Made by a program: the position numbers and the translations under genes. A stretch of DNA of 24,181 nucleotides from assembly GCA_049999765.1 (NCBI GenBank), contig JBNGIQ010009065.1, positions 52,751-76,931 on the forward strand, read 5' to 3'. The stretch's first letter is position 1; every line of letters begins with the position of its first letter. This DNA is from Phaeoceros laevis. Lineage: Eukaryota > Anthocerotophyta > Anthocerotopsida > Notothyladales. The notes under the pieces were generated by a model. That model saw only the letters and a program-made list of their open reading frames with translations. It was not told where the DNA came from and searched no databases. Below are positions 9,468 to 19,339 of this stretch, piece after piece.

Positions 9468-12282
9468 CTAGAGTCGAAGATCAGCTGGCTGCACACCCAG
9501 CCCAGAGGTCATCGGAGTACTAGGTATGTCATCACCGCCGACAAACTCAAGAGGAGGTTTCCTTGGAGGGGGTAACAAGTGCACAGCAGATTGGTACCAT
9601 CGTCTCACACAAATAAGGACACCCACTCCCAGAGCAACTACTGTCACAGAACCTACAGCTAAAGTAGTAACCAGGATTTTATGTCTTGAAGATGACGAAG
9701 ATTTGATGGGGATTCCCCCACATTCCTCACAGCACACCAAGCTTTTGAAGCTGTGCTGATAGTCCGTTTTTTCACAGATGGGGATGGAGGAGTTACCACC
9801 GCAGTCTGCAGGTGTCCTGTATGTCTGCAGGACAGGACACCGGTAGGTGAGCCTGCACAAAGCCATAAGGAGCGCTAGCATAATCATATTCGTCCACTTA
9901 CCGAGCTACACTGCTCAATCTTAGCTGGAGGATTCGTGAAAGAAAAGTTACTTCTCGCAATAAGGCTTAACTCGACCTGCTGTCGGAGAACTGGATCAAG
10001 CCCCGCCACTTGAACATCAATTCCTGCAACTCCGACAAGCCGTCCGTTTGCCGATATAGCTGAAACAGGGGCAGCCAGATACTCAGTTCAGCCTAACGAG
10101 CTGTCCCAAAAGCACGGTGTGTTACAACTTATGGACAATCGAGGAATGGTGTGCAGACATTACCAGGAGAAGCAACCGATATGACTTGCCCAAGAAAATC
10201 ATAATCGGTGTATACAGGTTGCCAAAAAGGACTACTTGTTACAGCCTGATGAGACCGTGCCAGAAAACTGAAATATGACTTCAGAGCGTACATAGGATTG
10301 TGCATTACAGTGGCCGTTAGCCCCTCACTGTACCCCCCAGCAGCACAAGCGATGGCACTAAGCGTATCGTCCATATCCCCCAGCTGGTACAAAAACAGAA
10401 AGATCTGCCTCCGTTTCAGCTCTTCAATAACAGTCAGGGTCTCTTCAAGATTTGCTGAGGACTTCCCGTCTGTGAAGAGGGTGATGATCTGCAGCCATCC
10501 TGGGAATTAGAACAGGCAATAGGACAAAGGAGTATGAAGCACTTGTGAAAGGTCACGAAACCTATAAGCGGAAGGAAAACCATATGAACGACCAAACAAC
10601 ACAGACCTTGAGGGTTCCATCTCTTGAGTTGTTGTAAACAGAAAGGGCCCTGTTGAGGGCTCTCGTGATGTTGGACTGGCTGTTGCCTACAGGAAAAGTT
10701 ACAGCGGTGCTCTGAATTGAGAGCAATAGCTCCTTATACAGAGTATCGTCTGGATCAAGACCTCCATCTGGGACAAGATACTGGAGAGGACCAATTTCAT
10801 AAGAACAGGTATACCAACCAGCCTCCGCAAGCCTAAGCTTCCACACTTCATTGACCCCATCAACTTCCAAGACTGGAGTACATATTTTGCTACAACTGAT
10901 CACCATCAACTCAAACTTGCAAGGACAAGTCAAAACAGGCTGTATGTTTCTCTTCTTGAGGACGTACCGATTCCCCAAGTACAGCTGAATCATTGAATGT
11001 CACTATTGCTACAGAATCTTCTTTTGTAAGTGTGCTTAATAAGTTCAGAGTTAGGCTTTTAGCACTAGCCAAACGTGTTACTGTCTCGTTGCCCACAGTC
11101 CACTCATCTCCCATTGAAGGGCAGGTGTCAAGAAGAACAACAATGTCCTTCAAGACAGATATAGATCCCACATACCTGTTCAAAGCACATATTGTTGTAC
11201 AACCAGTTAATGCTACCGAAAATGAGATCCATGACAAAGGGGTGCCTTTTTTTGAAAGAAACTATCAAACTACAGTCCGTTGTTTGGCAAAGCACCAGAT
11301 GAGGCTAGCAGATATACCATGGTCGAATTCTTGGATCGTACCCTCCACATCTATCGAATTGGATGACCTGAACATGTGCCATGTGATAGATTTTGTCACT
11401 GACAGACCAAACAAAGCAATGACGTCTTAGTACTGGAGAATTAGGCAAATCCCTGATCAAGGTCATGGACAATTCGTACTTTTCCAGGATATGCACGGAG
11501 GGAGCCATCGATAGAGCCGAAGTAAAGGGCCAAGTAAAGGCCATACAAGTTAGTGGAGTTCTTCCGAATCTCCACAAAAGTTGCATCCAGCATCCGCTGT
11601 GTGCACACTGCGTCTCTGACTTCGATGGACAAAGGGCTGGAGCTGTTGTTCGTCGGAATCCTACCAGCAGAAACCAAGGCACGGATCAAAGCCGGTGCTG
11701 ATTGCAAACAGGCTGCTCCGGCAGTCCCACCCCATGCGCTTATATCCAGCTCACATGATCACAAGAAGGTTGCCTTATCTGACCCAATATGCTGAAATGA
11801 CCTTACTGACCGTTGCTAACATGGACACATGTGGCATTACTCAAGAGGCTCACCGCACGAAACCTTTCTCCAACTGGACTCGTTGTCCATCACAAGTTTG
11901 TCTGCTGCTGCCAGGGTTTGGAAGGCAAGCAGTGTTGTTGTTCAGGTAGACACACTCATAGCTGTTGAAATCATCAATCAGAGGAGAACAAACTCCTCTT
12001 GAGCATTCACACGAGGCAACAAGAGCTGCGGGAAGGGAGAAACAGAATTCAGAAAATGAAGAGCGTTCCACTCGACGAGTTGAGCAGCGGCGAGGAGAGA
12101 CAGGCACTCAACCTACCACAAGTTATGGCGGCGTTGAGCACCGCCTTCTCTGCAATCCTTGTCACCTGCTGCTCCAGCGTATCCAAAAAATCTTCAGCTG
12201 GTGTATTTGCAGTGACGAGTAACCTCTCCGAGCTGCTGAGATGCAGGAGACACACCACCAGCAGGAGTTTCAACAGGAACAT
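9468..12282 (-). CDS. VWA and Cache domain type I membrane protein (alpha2-delta / CACHD1-like)
   Basis: Nine exons assemble with matching phases: 12282-12117, 12025-11854, 11660-11480, 11367-11318, 11175-10968, 10915-10607, 10488-10164, 10059-9902 and 9824-9468, giving 641 aa. A signal peptide (MFLLKLLLVVCLLHLSSS) is followed by a short Cys-rich part. A VWA_N-like segment follows with YFGSIDGSLRAYPGK and YDPRIRPWYV. The VWA domain comes next: KDIVVLLDTCPSM (MIDAS position D206-T-C208-P-S210) and IITLFTDGKSS (D369). A Cache-like part has FWQPVYTDYDFLGQVISVASP and GRLVGVAGIDV, then a Cys-rich stalk, one TM helix at about 573-596 (ILVTTLAVGSVTVVALGVGV) and a 45-residue Pro-rich cytosolic tail. 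The order matches animal calcium-channel alpha2-delta and CACHD1 proteins. The first MIDAS serine is Cys, so metal binding may be altered. Its plant function is unknown; ligand sensing or channel association would be inference. Confidence 0.87.
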
Positions 12283-13062
12283 TCCGCCCTACGACACATC
12301 AGCTAGCACGCTTTCCTCCAGATATAGCCTGAAGACCTGGAAGTCAGGATGTGCCAGATCTTGCAAAGCCAGGACCGACTCCTGCAATGCTCCGCAAATT
12401 GACCTACGCAGCTTCAACTTTGCGCGTGAGGACACTGCGCATTCTTTGATACAGCATCCCACATATTACGGGAGCAAATCCCTCGCCGCTCCATGAACTG
12501 CCTCATCGAGAGTGCAACGGACCGGCTGCATCATGTCCCTGCTGCGCCAATACCCGCAGCCGCCATTTGTGTCAGCATCTGCTCATTCATAATCTCATCA
12601 CACTGCCTTCGTAACACCTTCCACACATAACACCTTCGTAACACCTTCCACACGCGTAACACCTTCCAAGGCACGGCAACTTGCCATGCAATTCCTGCCG
12701 GCCCAATCTTGCCGTGGACCACAATACCCGATCAACAGAGCGCAACCGCTTGCCGCTTGCTTTGCGCCGTACAATATGTTATTTGAAGGGGTTGAGTCGG
12801 GTTGACCGTCCGGCTGGAAACTTCGGAAAGCACATCGTAGACTGGTATCGAGTTGGAAAATGGTGCTGCTGCACTGTCGCTTGTGAGATTGCCTTCTTTC
12901 GACGCCTCACGAAGCTCGTAGAAATTTCAATGTAGTCTACATACATGATTATGGATGAAAGAGCTGAGGCCTCACCTCCACCCCTGTCAGATTTCTTTCT
13001 GCTATTTTCTATCTGCTTCTTTCAGTCTTCTTGGCAGACCTAGTTGGCTCGAGACAGAACAT
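12283..13062. other. Intergenic region: VWA/Cache promoter side and alpha-galactosidase 3' side
   Basis: No convincing gene is visible. The right half should contain the alpha-galactosidase 3' UTR and the left half the VWA/Cache promoter. A short minisatellite occupies 12608-12668. Open frames on both strands here are short and lack domains. Confidence 0.5.
12608..12668. repeat. Short tandem repeat (TTCGTAACACCTTCCACAC-type)
   Basis: The unit TTCGTAACACCTTCCACAC appears twice, separated by variants of the same core (ATAACACC, GCGTAACACC), followed by a partial third core. It gives about two and a half copies of a 27-29 bp unit. It is non-coding and lies upstream of the VWA/Cache gene. Confidence 0.6.
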
Positions 13063-14373
13063 TTAGATGGACGATGACTTGCTGTAAACGGGAGTCACGG
13101 TATACATTTTCACTCCATGGCTGGGGACTAGTGCCTGGATGCGAGCCAGCTCCCCACTGCCCACATCCTCATGTTTCCAAAGATCTCTCACTGCAGCAGC
13201 AACAGAGCCGTCAATGCCAAGGTCTCTCCAGTCCACGTTCATCAGAGCAGGCTCAGGGCTCCTGTTCCACAGCACAACAGCCAATTTCCCCTGGGACAGA
13301 GGCCCCGCCCACACCTCCAGATTGCCGTCCCTCACCTTCCTACCCTGCACTCCCAGGGGATCCTGGTTCACGGCGATCACCTCCTTGTTGCTCAGGATGT
13401 CCAGGTACTCCCGGCTCAAGCCCCTCACGTCCGCTCCCACCAACAGCGGCGCCTTCATCAGCGACCACAGACTGAAGTGCGCACGATACTCCTCGCTGCT
13501 CATCCCGCCATTGCCAACCTCCAACATGTCCGGGTCGTTCCAACCACCAGGCCCCGCAAACTCCGCCCACCGGTTGTTCTCATCAGCAATCTGCAGCATG
13601 CTGTCCCAGCGGTCCTCGATATCCCCCGTCGTCCGCCAGGTGTTCCCCACCTTCGCTCCCCACTCCGCCGGGTCATCCACCCCCCACTCGCACAGCGAAT
13701 ACAGAATGGGCCTCCCTGTCTTGTTCAGCGCCTCCTGCATCACAGGGTACCGCTCCTCCGGCCTGCTCCCGTCCGTGTAGCAGTTGTCATACTTGAGGTA
13801 ATCCACCTATTGGAGCAGCAGCAGCGGTCATTCCCAGCCCGGTGGACAGATGCACGCCTCCTTCAAACTTCTTCTTCTTCTTGTCGCTACCATCAAAACA
13901 GCAAAGAACAAAGAACGCGCGATATCACGTACCTCCCACGAGGCAAACAAGCTGGCATCCTGCTGCTCAAACCCTAACGACCCTGGCTGCCCTTGGCAGG
14001 TGTGGAATCCGGCATCGGAGTAGATCCCCAGCTTCAACCCCCGCTCATGCGCGTAATCAGCCAGCGCTCTGATCCCGGAAGGGAATGTGTCCGGGCGGGC
14101 CGCCAGACTCCCCTTCGAGTCCCTCTCCCAGGCCGCCCAGCAGTCGTCGATGTTGAGGTAGACATAGCCGAGCTCCGCCAAACCGGACAGAACCAACGCA
14201 TCCGCTGTCTCTCGCACCACATGCTCATCGATCAGGCAGCCGAAGTGGTTCCAGCTGTTCCACCCCATCGGCGGCGTCCGCGCTAGGCCATTGTTTAGAT
14301 TCAGGAAGTTGAACCCACGGCCGTAGCCGGGAAGAAGCCATGCCAGCAAAAGGCACAACCGTAACAGCTTCAT
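13063..14373 (-). CDS. Alpha-galactosidase, GH27 (secreted)
   Basis: It hydrolyses terminal alpha-1,6-galactose from galactomannan, raffinose-type sugars or galactolipids in the apoplast or vacuole. Two exons, 14373-13933 and 13806-13063, are joined in phase 0 across a 126-bp GT-AG intron, giving 394 aa, a normal length for plant GH27. The signal peptide is [20 protein letters not shown]. Landmarks in order are [44 protein letters not shown], the nucleophile motif VDYLKYDNC (D154), [12 protein letters not shown], and the acid/base motif [17 protein letters not shown] (Asp238/Asp240). The C-terminal beta domain follows ([16 protein letters not shown]). An in-frame ATG 30 codons upstream at 14463 was rejected because the signal peptide starts at 14373 and a 22-bp duplication lies between them. 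The gene is divergent to the SKU5-like gene. Confidence 0.95.
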
Positions 14374-15144
14374 CGATTTTACTCGAAGTCCTCCCAGGCC
14401 CGGTGACCAATCCTCCCAGGCCCGGTGACCAACACTGGAGTGTGCCCACCAGGTGTTCCCCACTCCTTGCGCCAGCAGTGCAGTTGGGAACGCTAGGATC
14501 TATCCACTCTGCCGGGCACATTTTTAGGGCGACTCTCCTAAACGTTGGATGAATCATGACTCATAACTGTAAACCTAGAAAAAGCAGGCAAAGCAAACCG
14601 GATTCCATCATTCCACGGAGGCTTGTCCTGGCCCTGTCCGATCCCTTTGAACGGCCCAGCCCGTTTGGCACGAGAGAAGAGATGCAATGGCGCCGAGAAG
14701 GATCGGCCGCGACAGCTTGCAATTGGCCGTACTGGCGGCCCCGGATGAATGCCTGTGGCTCCCGCCCTGTTTTCTTGCGGCTCCTCCTCTTTCTCTTCCA
14801 CCCCCGACCGTCTCTCCTGAGCTGCGGCGCCGTCGTGAGTTTCTTGTTGCTCCTTGCCTCCTCGCAATTGCCGGATTGCCGGAGCTGGAGAGGCGGCAGA
14901 GTTAGGGACGAGAAGAAGCAGCGGTAGACCTAGCTTCCCTCTCAGTACTGAGCGAGCTCCTCTTGACCGCTTGCGGCAGCAGCTCCGGCAATTGCGTCCT
15001 ACACGATTCCAAGCAGTTGAGTGTTGCGCAGGGGAGGAAAGTCCGAGAGACCAGAGTGCGGAGTTTTCCTTCTTTGCATTTTCTTGCTTGAAGAGCGAGG
15101 AGCTTTGCAAGAGAGGCAATTGACAGCAGCTAGTCAGCTAAGCC
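14374..15144. promoter_or_regulatory. Divergent intergenic region between alpha-galactosidase and SKU5-like genes
   Basis: These 771 bp separate two start codons pointing away from each other, so both 5' UTRs and both promoters must lie here. No clear TATA box was seen. Open frames on both strands (for example a 193-codon minus frame at 14538-15119) have low-complexity composition and no domain, as expected from GC-rich leader DNA. A 22-bp tandem duplication lies at 14389-14432. Confidence 0.55.
14389..14432. repeat. 22-bp perfect tandem duplication in alpha-galactosidase leader
   Basis: The 22-bp block at 14389-14410 (begins TCCTCCCAGGCCCGG) is repeated exactly at 14411-14432. It begins 16 bp upstream of the alpha-galactosidase ATG. 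As 22 is not a multiple of three, it argues that this stretch is leader and not an N-terminal coding extension. Confidence 0.9.
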
Positions 15145-16932
15145 ATGGGGATGAAGGGGAAGGTGGTGCTTTTCTGGTGCGTGGTGTTGTTTTGGCTGAA
15201 GGGGGTGGTGGAAGCAGCGGACCCGACGGACTACCTCGTTTGGAACGTATCCTACATCACAGCCGATGTTCTTGGAGTGGCGCAACAGGTGATTGCAATC
15301 AATGGACTGTTCCCGGGCCCGGTAATCAGCACCACGACCAACCACAACTTGAAGATCAACATCATCAACTCGCTGGACGAGCCTTTTCTGCTCACCTGGG
15401 ACGGCATCCAGATGCGCAAGAACTCGTGGCAGGACGGCGTGCTAGGCACAAATTGCCCCATTTTGCCTCAGACCAACTGGACGTACCAGTTTCAGGTGAA
15501 GGACCAGATCGGGAGCTTCTACTACTTCCCGAGCACCTCTTTCCAGAAGGCTTCGGGAGGTTTCGGAGGCTTCATCATCCAGAACCGACCTACGATACTG
15601 GTGCCCTTCCCCGCTCCCGACGGTGATTTCTTCATTGTCATCGGTGACTGGTACACAGCAGGGCACAAGGCTCTGAGGGCGCAGCTGGATGGCGGGACTC
15701 CTCTGGGCTACCCGGACGGAATCCACATCAACGGCAGAGGACCTTACGGCACGGTGCCTGACTTCACCTCCATCCGAGTGCTGCCTGGAGGGACGTACCG
15801 GCTGAGAGTGTCAAATGTAGGTCTTTCTACGACATTGAACTTCATGATTCAGGGCCATGTCATGCAACTGGTGGAGACGGAGGGGTCTTACACCTCGCAG
15901 CAGAACCTCACGTCTCTGGACATCCACGTGGGGCAGTCCTACTCCGTGCTGGTCACAATGAACTACACTGCCGTGCCTGGGGACTTCTACATTGTGGCAG
16001 CACCTAGGTTTGTGAACCAGTCGGAGTGGAATGCCACGGGGGTGGCTGTTCTGCATTACGAGGGAGCCACGGCGCCAGCGTCTGGGGAGTTTCCAGCCGA
16101 GTATGATTCAACCAACTCCATCAACCAATTCTGGTACGCTATGAATCAATTGCGCTCTGTCACATGGAACCTCACAGCAGGAGGGCCGCGGCCCAACCCG
16201 CAGGGATCCTACAAGTACGGCAGCATTCCCATCAACGCAACCTACCAGCTCTACGGCTCGGAGGGTGTCATAGACGGCAAGACGCGATACGCAGTCAACG
16301 GCGTCTCCCACCAGCCTCCCACCACTCCATTGAAGCTGGCGGACCATATGAGAATTACCAGCGTGTTCATGACGGGCAGCTTCCCAGCTGCTCCCACGGC
16401 TGACACTGTTCCGGTGCTGGGAGTATCTGTCATCGAAGGCGGGTATGGCTCTAACATTGAGATTGTGTTCCAGAACAACGAGAGCAGCGTCAACTCGTGG
16501 CACTTCGCTGGCTACTCCTTCTTCGTCCTCGGGTTCGACCAGGGGGTGTGGAGTCCTGACAAGCGCAGCCAATACAACAAGTGGAACGCGGTATCACGGT
16601 CCACTGTGCAGGTGCTGCCCTTCTCCTGGACAGCAGTGCAGGTGCAGCTCAACAATGCCGGCATGTGGAACATCCGCTCACAGGTGTTGCAGAAGCAGTA
16701 CCTGGGCCAGGAGCTCTACATTCGGATCGTGGACAGGGAAGAAGGCGCGGTCAATGGTAACGAGGTCCCAGCGCCGGATAATCTGCTCTACTGCGGCCAA
16801 CTCGCCAATCTGCAGCCCCCTGCTGCACCTCTAGACACCCTTTTCCCTCCTACACCCAACATGCAGTCCCGCCTCGATGTTAGGAGCACACTTTGGTTGA
16901 TTTGGTGGATTCCTTTGGCGATTGGCATGTAG
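15145..16932 (+). CDS. SKU5-similar (SKS) multicopper-oxidase-like protein, GPI-anchored
   Basis: Single open frame, 595 aa, a typical length for SKU5/SKS proteins. The signal peptide is residues 1-24. Cupredoxin-type landmarks typical of SKU5 are LGVAQQVIAINGLFPGPVIS, RKNSWQDGVLGTNCPI, YQFQVKDQIGSFYYFPSTSFQ, FFIVIGDWYT, VETEGSY and LDIHVGQSYSVLVTMNY. The copper-ligand blocks of true laccases are replaced: TWDG for HWHG, FYYFPS for the second His pair, and NSWHFAGYSF and NIRSQVLQKQ in the C-terminal domain. Redox activity is therefore doubtful. Many N-glycosylation sequons are present. The hydrophobic C-terminus (STLWLIWWIPLAIGM) fits a GPI signal. SKU5 proteins act at the plasma membrane and wall in directional cell expansion. 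No intron interrupts the frame, unlike the multi-exon genes I know in angiosperms. Confidence 0.95.
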   Translation: MGMKGKVVLFWCVVLFWLKGVVEAADPTDYLVWNVSYITADVLGVAQQVIAINGLFPGPVISTTTNHNLKINIINSLDEPFLLTWDGIQMRKNSWQDGVLGTNCPILPQTNWTYQFQVKDQIGSFYYFPSTSFQKASGGFGGFIIQNRPTILVPFPAPDGDFFIVIGDWYTAGHKALRAQLDGGTPLGYPDGIHINGRGPYGTVPDFTSIRVLPGGTYRLRVSNVGLSTTLNFMIQGHVMQLVETEGSYTSQQNLTSLDIHVGQSYSVLVTMNYTAVPGDFYIVAAPRFVNQSEWNATGVAVLHYEGATAPASGEFPAEYDSTNSINQFWYAMNQLRSVTWNLTAGGPRPNPQGSYKYGSIPINATYQLYGSEGVIDGKTRYAVNGVSHQPPTTPLKLADHMRITSVFMTGSFPAAPTADTVPVLGVSVIEGGYGSNIEIVFQNNESSVNSWHFAGYSFFVLGFDQGVWSPDKRSQYNKWNAVSRSTVQVLPFSWTAVQVQLNNAGMWNIRSQVLQKQYLGQELYIRIVDREEGAVNGNEVPAPDNLLYCGQLANLQPPAAPLDTLFPPTPNMQSRLDVRSTLWLIWWIPLAIGM

Positions 16933-17444
16933 GGACTGGCGGATTCGCAAGTATAGATGCATTTATTTATGGAGGTCGAAATGTATGTACCAGGATGATG
17001 TCGAAATCAGAACTTCAGAATATCATAAGTTGGTATTGTTGTTCTTGAGTCTTGTTGTTTTTAGGAGTCTATGCCAAGGCCACCTTCTTGCTCTTCACAA
17101 CGGGACTTGTGGAAAGGCAAGGCACAAGCTGGAGAGGATGGATATATGTATGCTTCCCCAAATTGGTAGGCTCCAAGTTTTGTGATGCTAGATCTTCATG
17201 GATATAATATCTCAATATGCATTCAAAGATATAGATCTTCAAAACCAAGTAGCTAGGTGAGATTCATTGAGAACACCCTATTCCAACACTTACTAGAAAT
17301 ATATTTTTATCAAATAAGTTAAACAGTACTTAGAAGGTATGTATGGGAGTCTTAGTCTTGGAATAACTAACAAGTTTACTCAACCAATATCTGAAAGTTG
17401 GATAACAATATTATTAATTATTATTTTGCCATCCACTTGATCCA
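16933..17444. other. AT-rich intergenic region (3' UTRs of two converging genes)
   Basis: Base composition turns AT-rich immediately after the SKU5-like stop codon. It should contain that gene's 3' UTR and, from the other side, the end of the PLATZ-related locus. No gene, repeat array or RNA was recognised. Confidence 0.45.
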
Positions 17445-19184
17445 TCAAATGGAACCTCTTTGGAGTCTGGCAATTATGTGAAAATCTTGTGTCATGCTGA
17501 CTATCACATCAGCTAACCATATATCAACGGACATTATGACCGAAAAAGTTCTAGTATCATCATTCACATTGAACACGTGCATTGGTTTATTACACAACTT
17601 CACCTTATTAAATACGTTATTCTTGTGCCCCACTTGAGATGCTCGGGATCTCCCCTTAGCAAGTTCTTCCTCCACCCTAGAAGCTTCGAAATGTTGAACC
17701 TTCCATCCCAAAGCACTGAATTGCTTGAAGACTGCATCCAATTGCATTGAGGAAGGAGCTTGAATGTTGAAGGTTTGATGACAAGAGTCGAAGTTGCTAA
17801 TTGATAGAGGTTCATCCTTGTGAAATGTTCTTGCTTCTTTGGTTTTGCCCAAGTCGTCTCCATCATCATTTCCTGGATGCAGCTTGCGTTTTTTAGGATG
17901 TTGCTTCCCACCGACGTTGTCCTTGATTTGTTTGATTTCTTTACGGCAATGAGTCTCTAGTTTAGCCTGATGAGCTTGTTTATGCTCCACTATCTTGATG
18001 GGTCTGGTATTTTTTTCACACTTTGGTTTGACTTTATTAATACTTGCTTTGACTTGCTTGATTGTCGTTTTGCTCTTTGGTTTGTCATTGTCAGCTAGCT
18101 TATGTTGCATTATCCTTCTCTTACAAGATAAGTTCAATTCCTCCTCTTTTCCATGAAGGTGCGTATATTGGATTTTACAGTCTATAGAACAAAATCTCGG
18201 CCCTCCTTCTCCTTCCAAATTACCATGGCCAATCCAAATTACCATTTGGCCATGGAGAAACGCTTCTATGAATAACCAGAGCTTGTAGACATTGAAAGCA
18301 TTGCCATTTCGCACTAGATTGCACACTTGGAGTACCCTTGGACTTCAGATATAAGACGCTTTTTCCATTTGTGACAAAGGTACGAATACAATCATAACTT
18401 GTTTCATCCACTGCTTCCATATCCTTTAATAATACACATATGTGATGATCAACTATCCTTGTTTGAGTAAGTGATGATTTGGTCCACTATGATGCTCCTC
18501 CACACCATATTGGCATATTGGCCCTTCCTTACATATGGTGCAATAATGAACCAAAGCCAACTTGCTTGAAAGCTTTCCATGTTGCACATGTTTGTGCATA
18601 CTACAACCTTCTTTCTTGGCATGAAACTTGTCATTCAAGCTTACAAAGTGTTGTAACCAAAGTGGAGCCCAAAGTGGAGCTTCTTCATAATATTCTGATG
18701 TAGTTCCTTCACCTTCTTCGGCACTCCAAGTGTTCCTAGTTGTTGTAATCTCTATAGGCAAAGGAGTTATCTCCGTTACATCAACATTGCTTATGTCTCT
18801 TCTTTTAGGCACGAGGGATGCTTTTTCCTCGGACCTTAAAGATGGTGTATCATCCACCTCCTCGATCGAGGGTAAAGTATATATCTCACCCATATCAAAT
18901 TCACTTAAGTCGATATCATGCTTATCATTCCTTTTACTAGAAGATTGATGATGAGCCGGAATCGCCTGATGAGCAAGTTTCCTTTGATGAGAAGGACCAT
19001 GACGTGGCCGTTGCTTCGCTGCCGCTCGAAGAATTTGTGCTTGTTGCTGATCTGGCCCTCCCTTCTTCATGTGCCAAGTGGAGGGGATGAGCGTCAAGTG
19101 ATGCCATGTCCCTTCCGTAGAGAGCATCTCCCCGAGCGCCGCGTCCTTTACGCTCTCCGCTTCCTCGTTACAAGAGTGAACCAC
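17445..19184 (-). pseudogene. PLATZ-type zinc-finger gene, disrupted by two frameshifts
   Basis: PLATZ proteins are plant-specific AT-rich-DNA-binding regulators. Frame 1 (19184-18453) has a long acidic/His-rich N-terminus, then PLWLQHFVSLNDKF, CSMH and YCTICKEGPICQYGVEEHHS, the first PLATZ zinc region. It stops at 18453-18455. The homology continues in another frame (18458-18220): SYDCIRTFVTNGKSVLYLKS and QCFQCLQAL. It then stops again and resumes in a third frame with GPRFCSIDCKIQ, the conserved PLATZ C-terminal zinc pair, plus a Lys-rich tail (KKRK) ending at 17445. The second break coincides with a 19-bp tandem duplication at about 18215-18253. In addition, one expected zinc Cys is Gly (codon GGT, 18506-18504; TGT would be Cys). 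No intron of plausible size explains the breaks. Assembly error is the alternative for one frameshift, but three lesions favour a pseudogene. Confidence 0.7.
18215..18253. repeat. 19-20 bp imperfect tandem duplication inside the PLATZ locus
   Basis: CCAAATTACCATGGCCAAT is followed directly by CCAAATTACCATTTGGCCAT. Removing one 19-bp copy restores the PLATZ frame between QCFQC and GPRFCSIDCK, so the duplication is the likely cause of the frameshift. Confidence 0.85.
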
Positions 19185-19339
19185 AGAAACCTAAAGTGGT
19201 GTGGTGACTTGGGGGAGCAAGCATAACACGTAGACTAGACAAGGTCCAGCGGAGGCCCTAGCTGACCTGTAAATATAGTCGTCCCAGTGCGATCCGAAAA
19301 CAGAAACACGGTCCTCTCGCCCATATTTAGAGAAAGCTC

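Noticed and set aside
9468-12282. Reversed domain order (Cache before VWA)
   Set aside because: The segment before the VWA is the VWA_N part (YDPRIRPWY directly before the VWA), which is the normal alpha2-delta order; a Cache-like part follows the VWA.
13171-13977. 268-codon plus-strand frame over the alpha-galactosidase
   Set aside because: It is antisense to a clear GH27 enzyme and spans its intron; no domain is seen.
14538-15119. 193-codon minus-strand frame upstream of the SKU5-like gene
   Set aside because: Low-complexity, GC-driven sequence in a divergent promoter, with no domain and no conserved motif.
18220-18326. PLATZ breaks as ordinary introns
   Set aside because: No GT-AG pair of realistic length fits, and a 19-bp duplication explains the second break directly.
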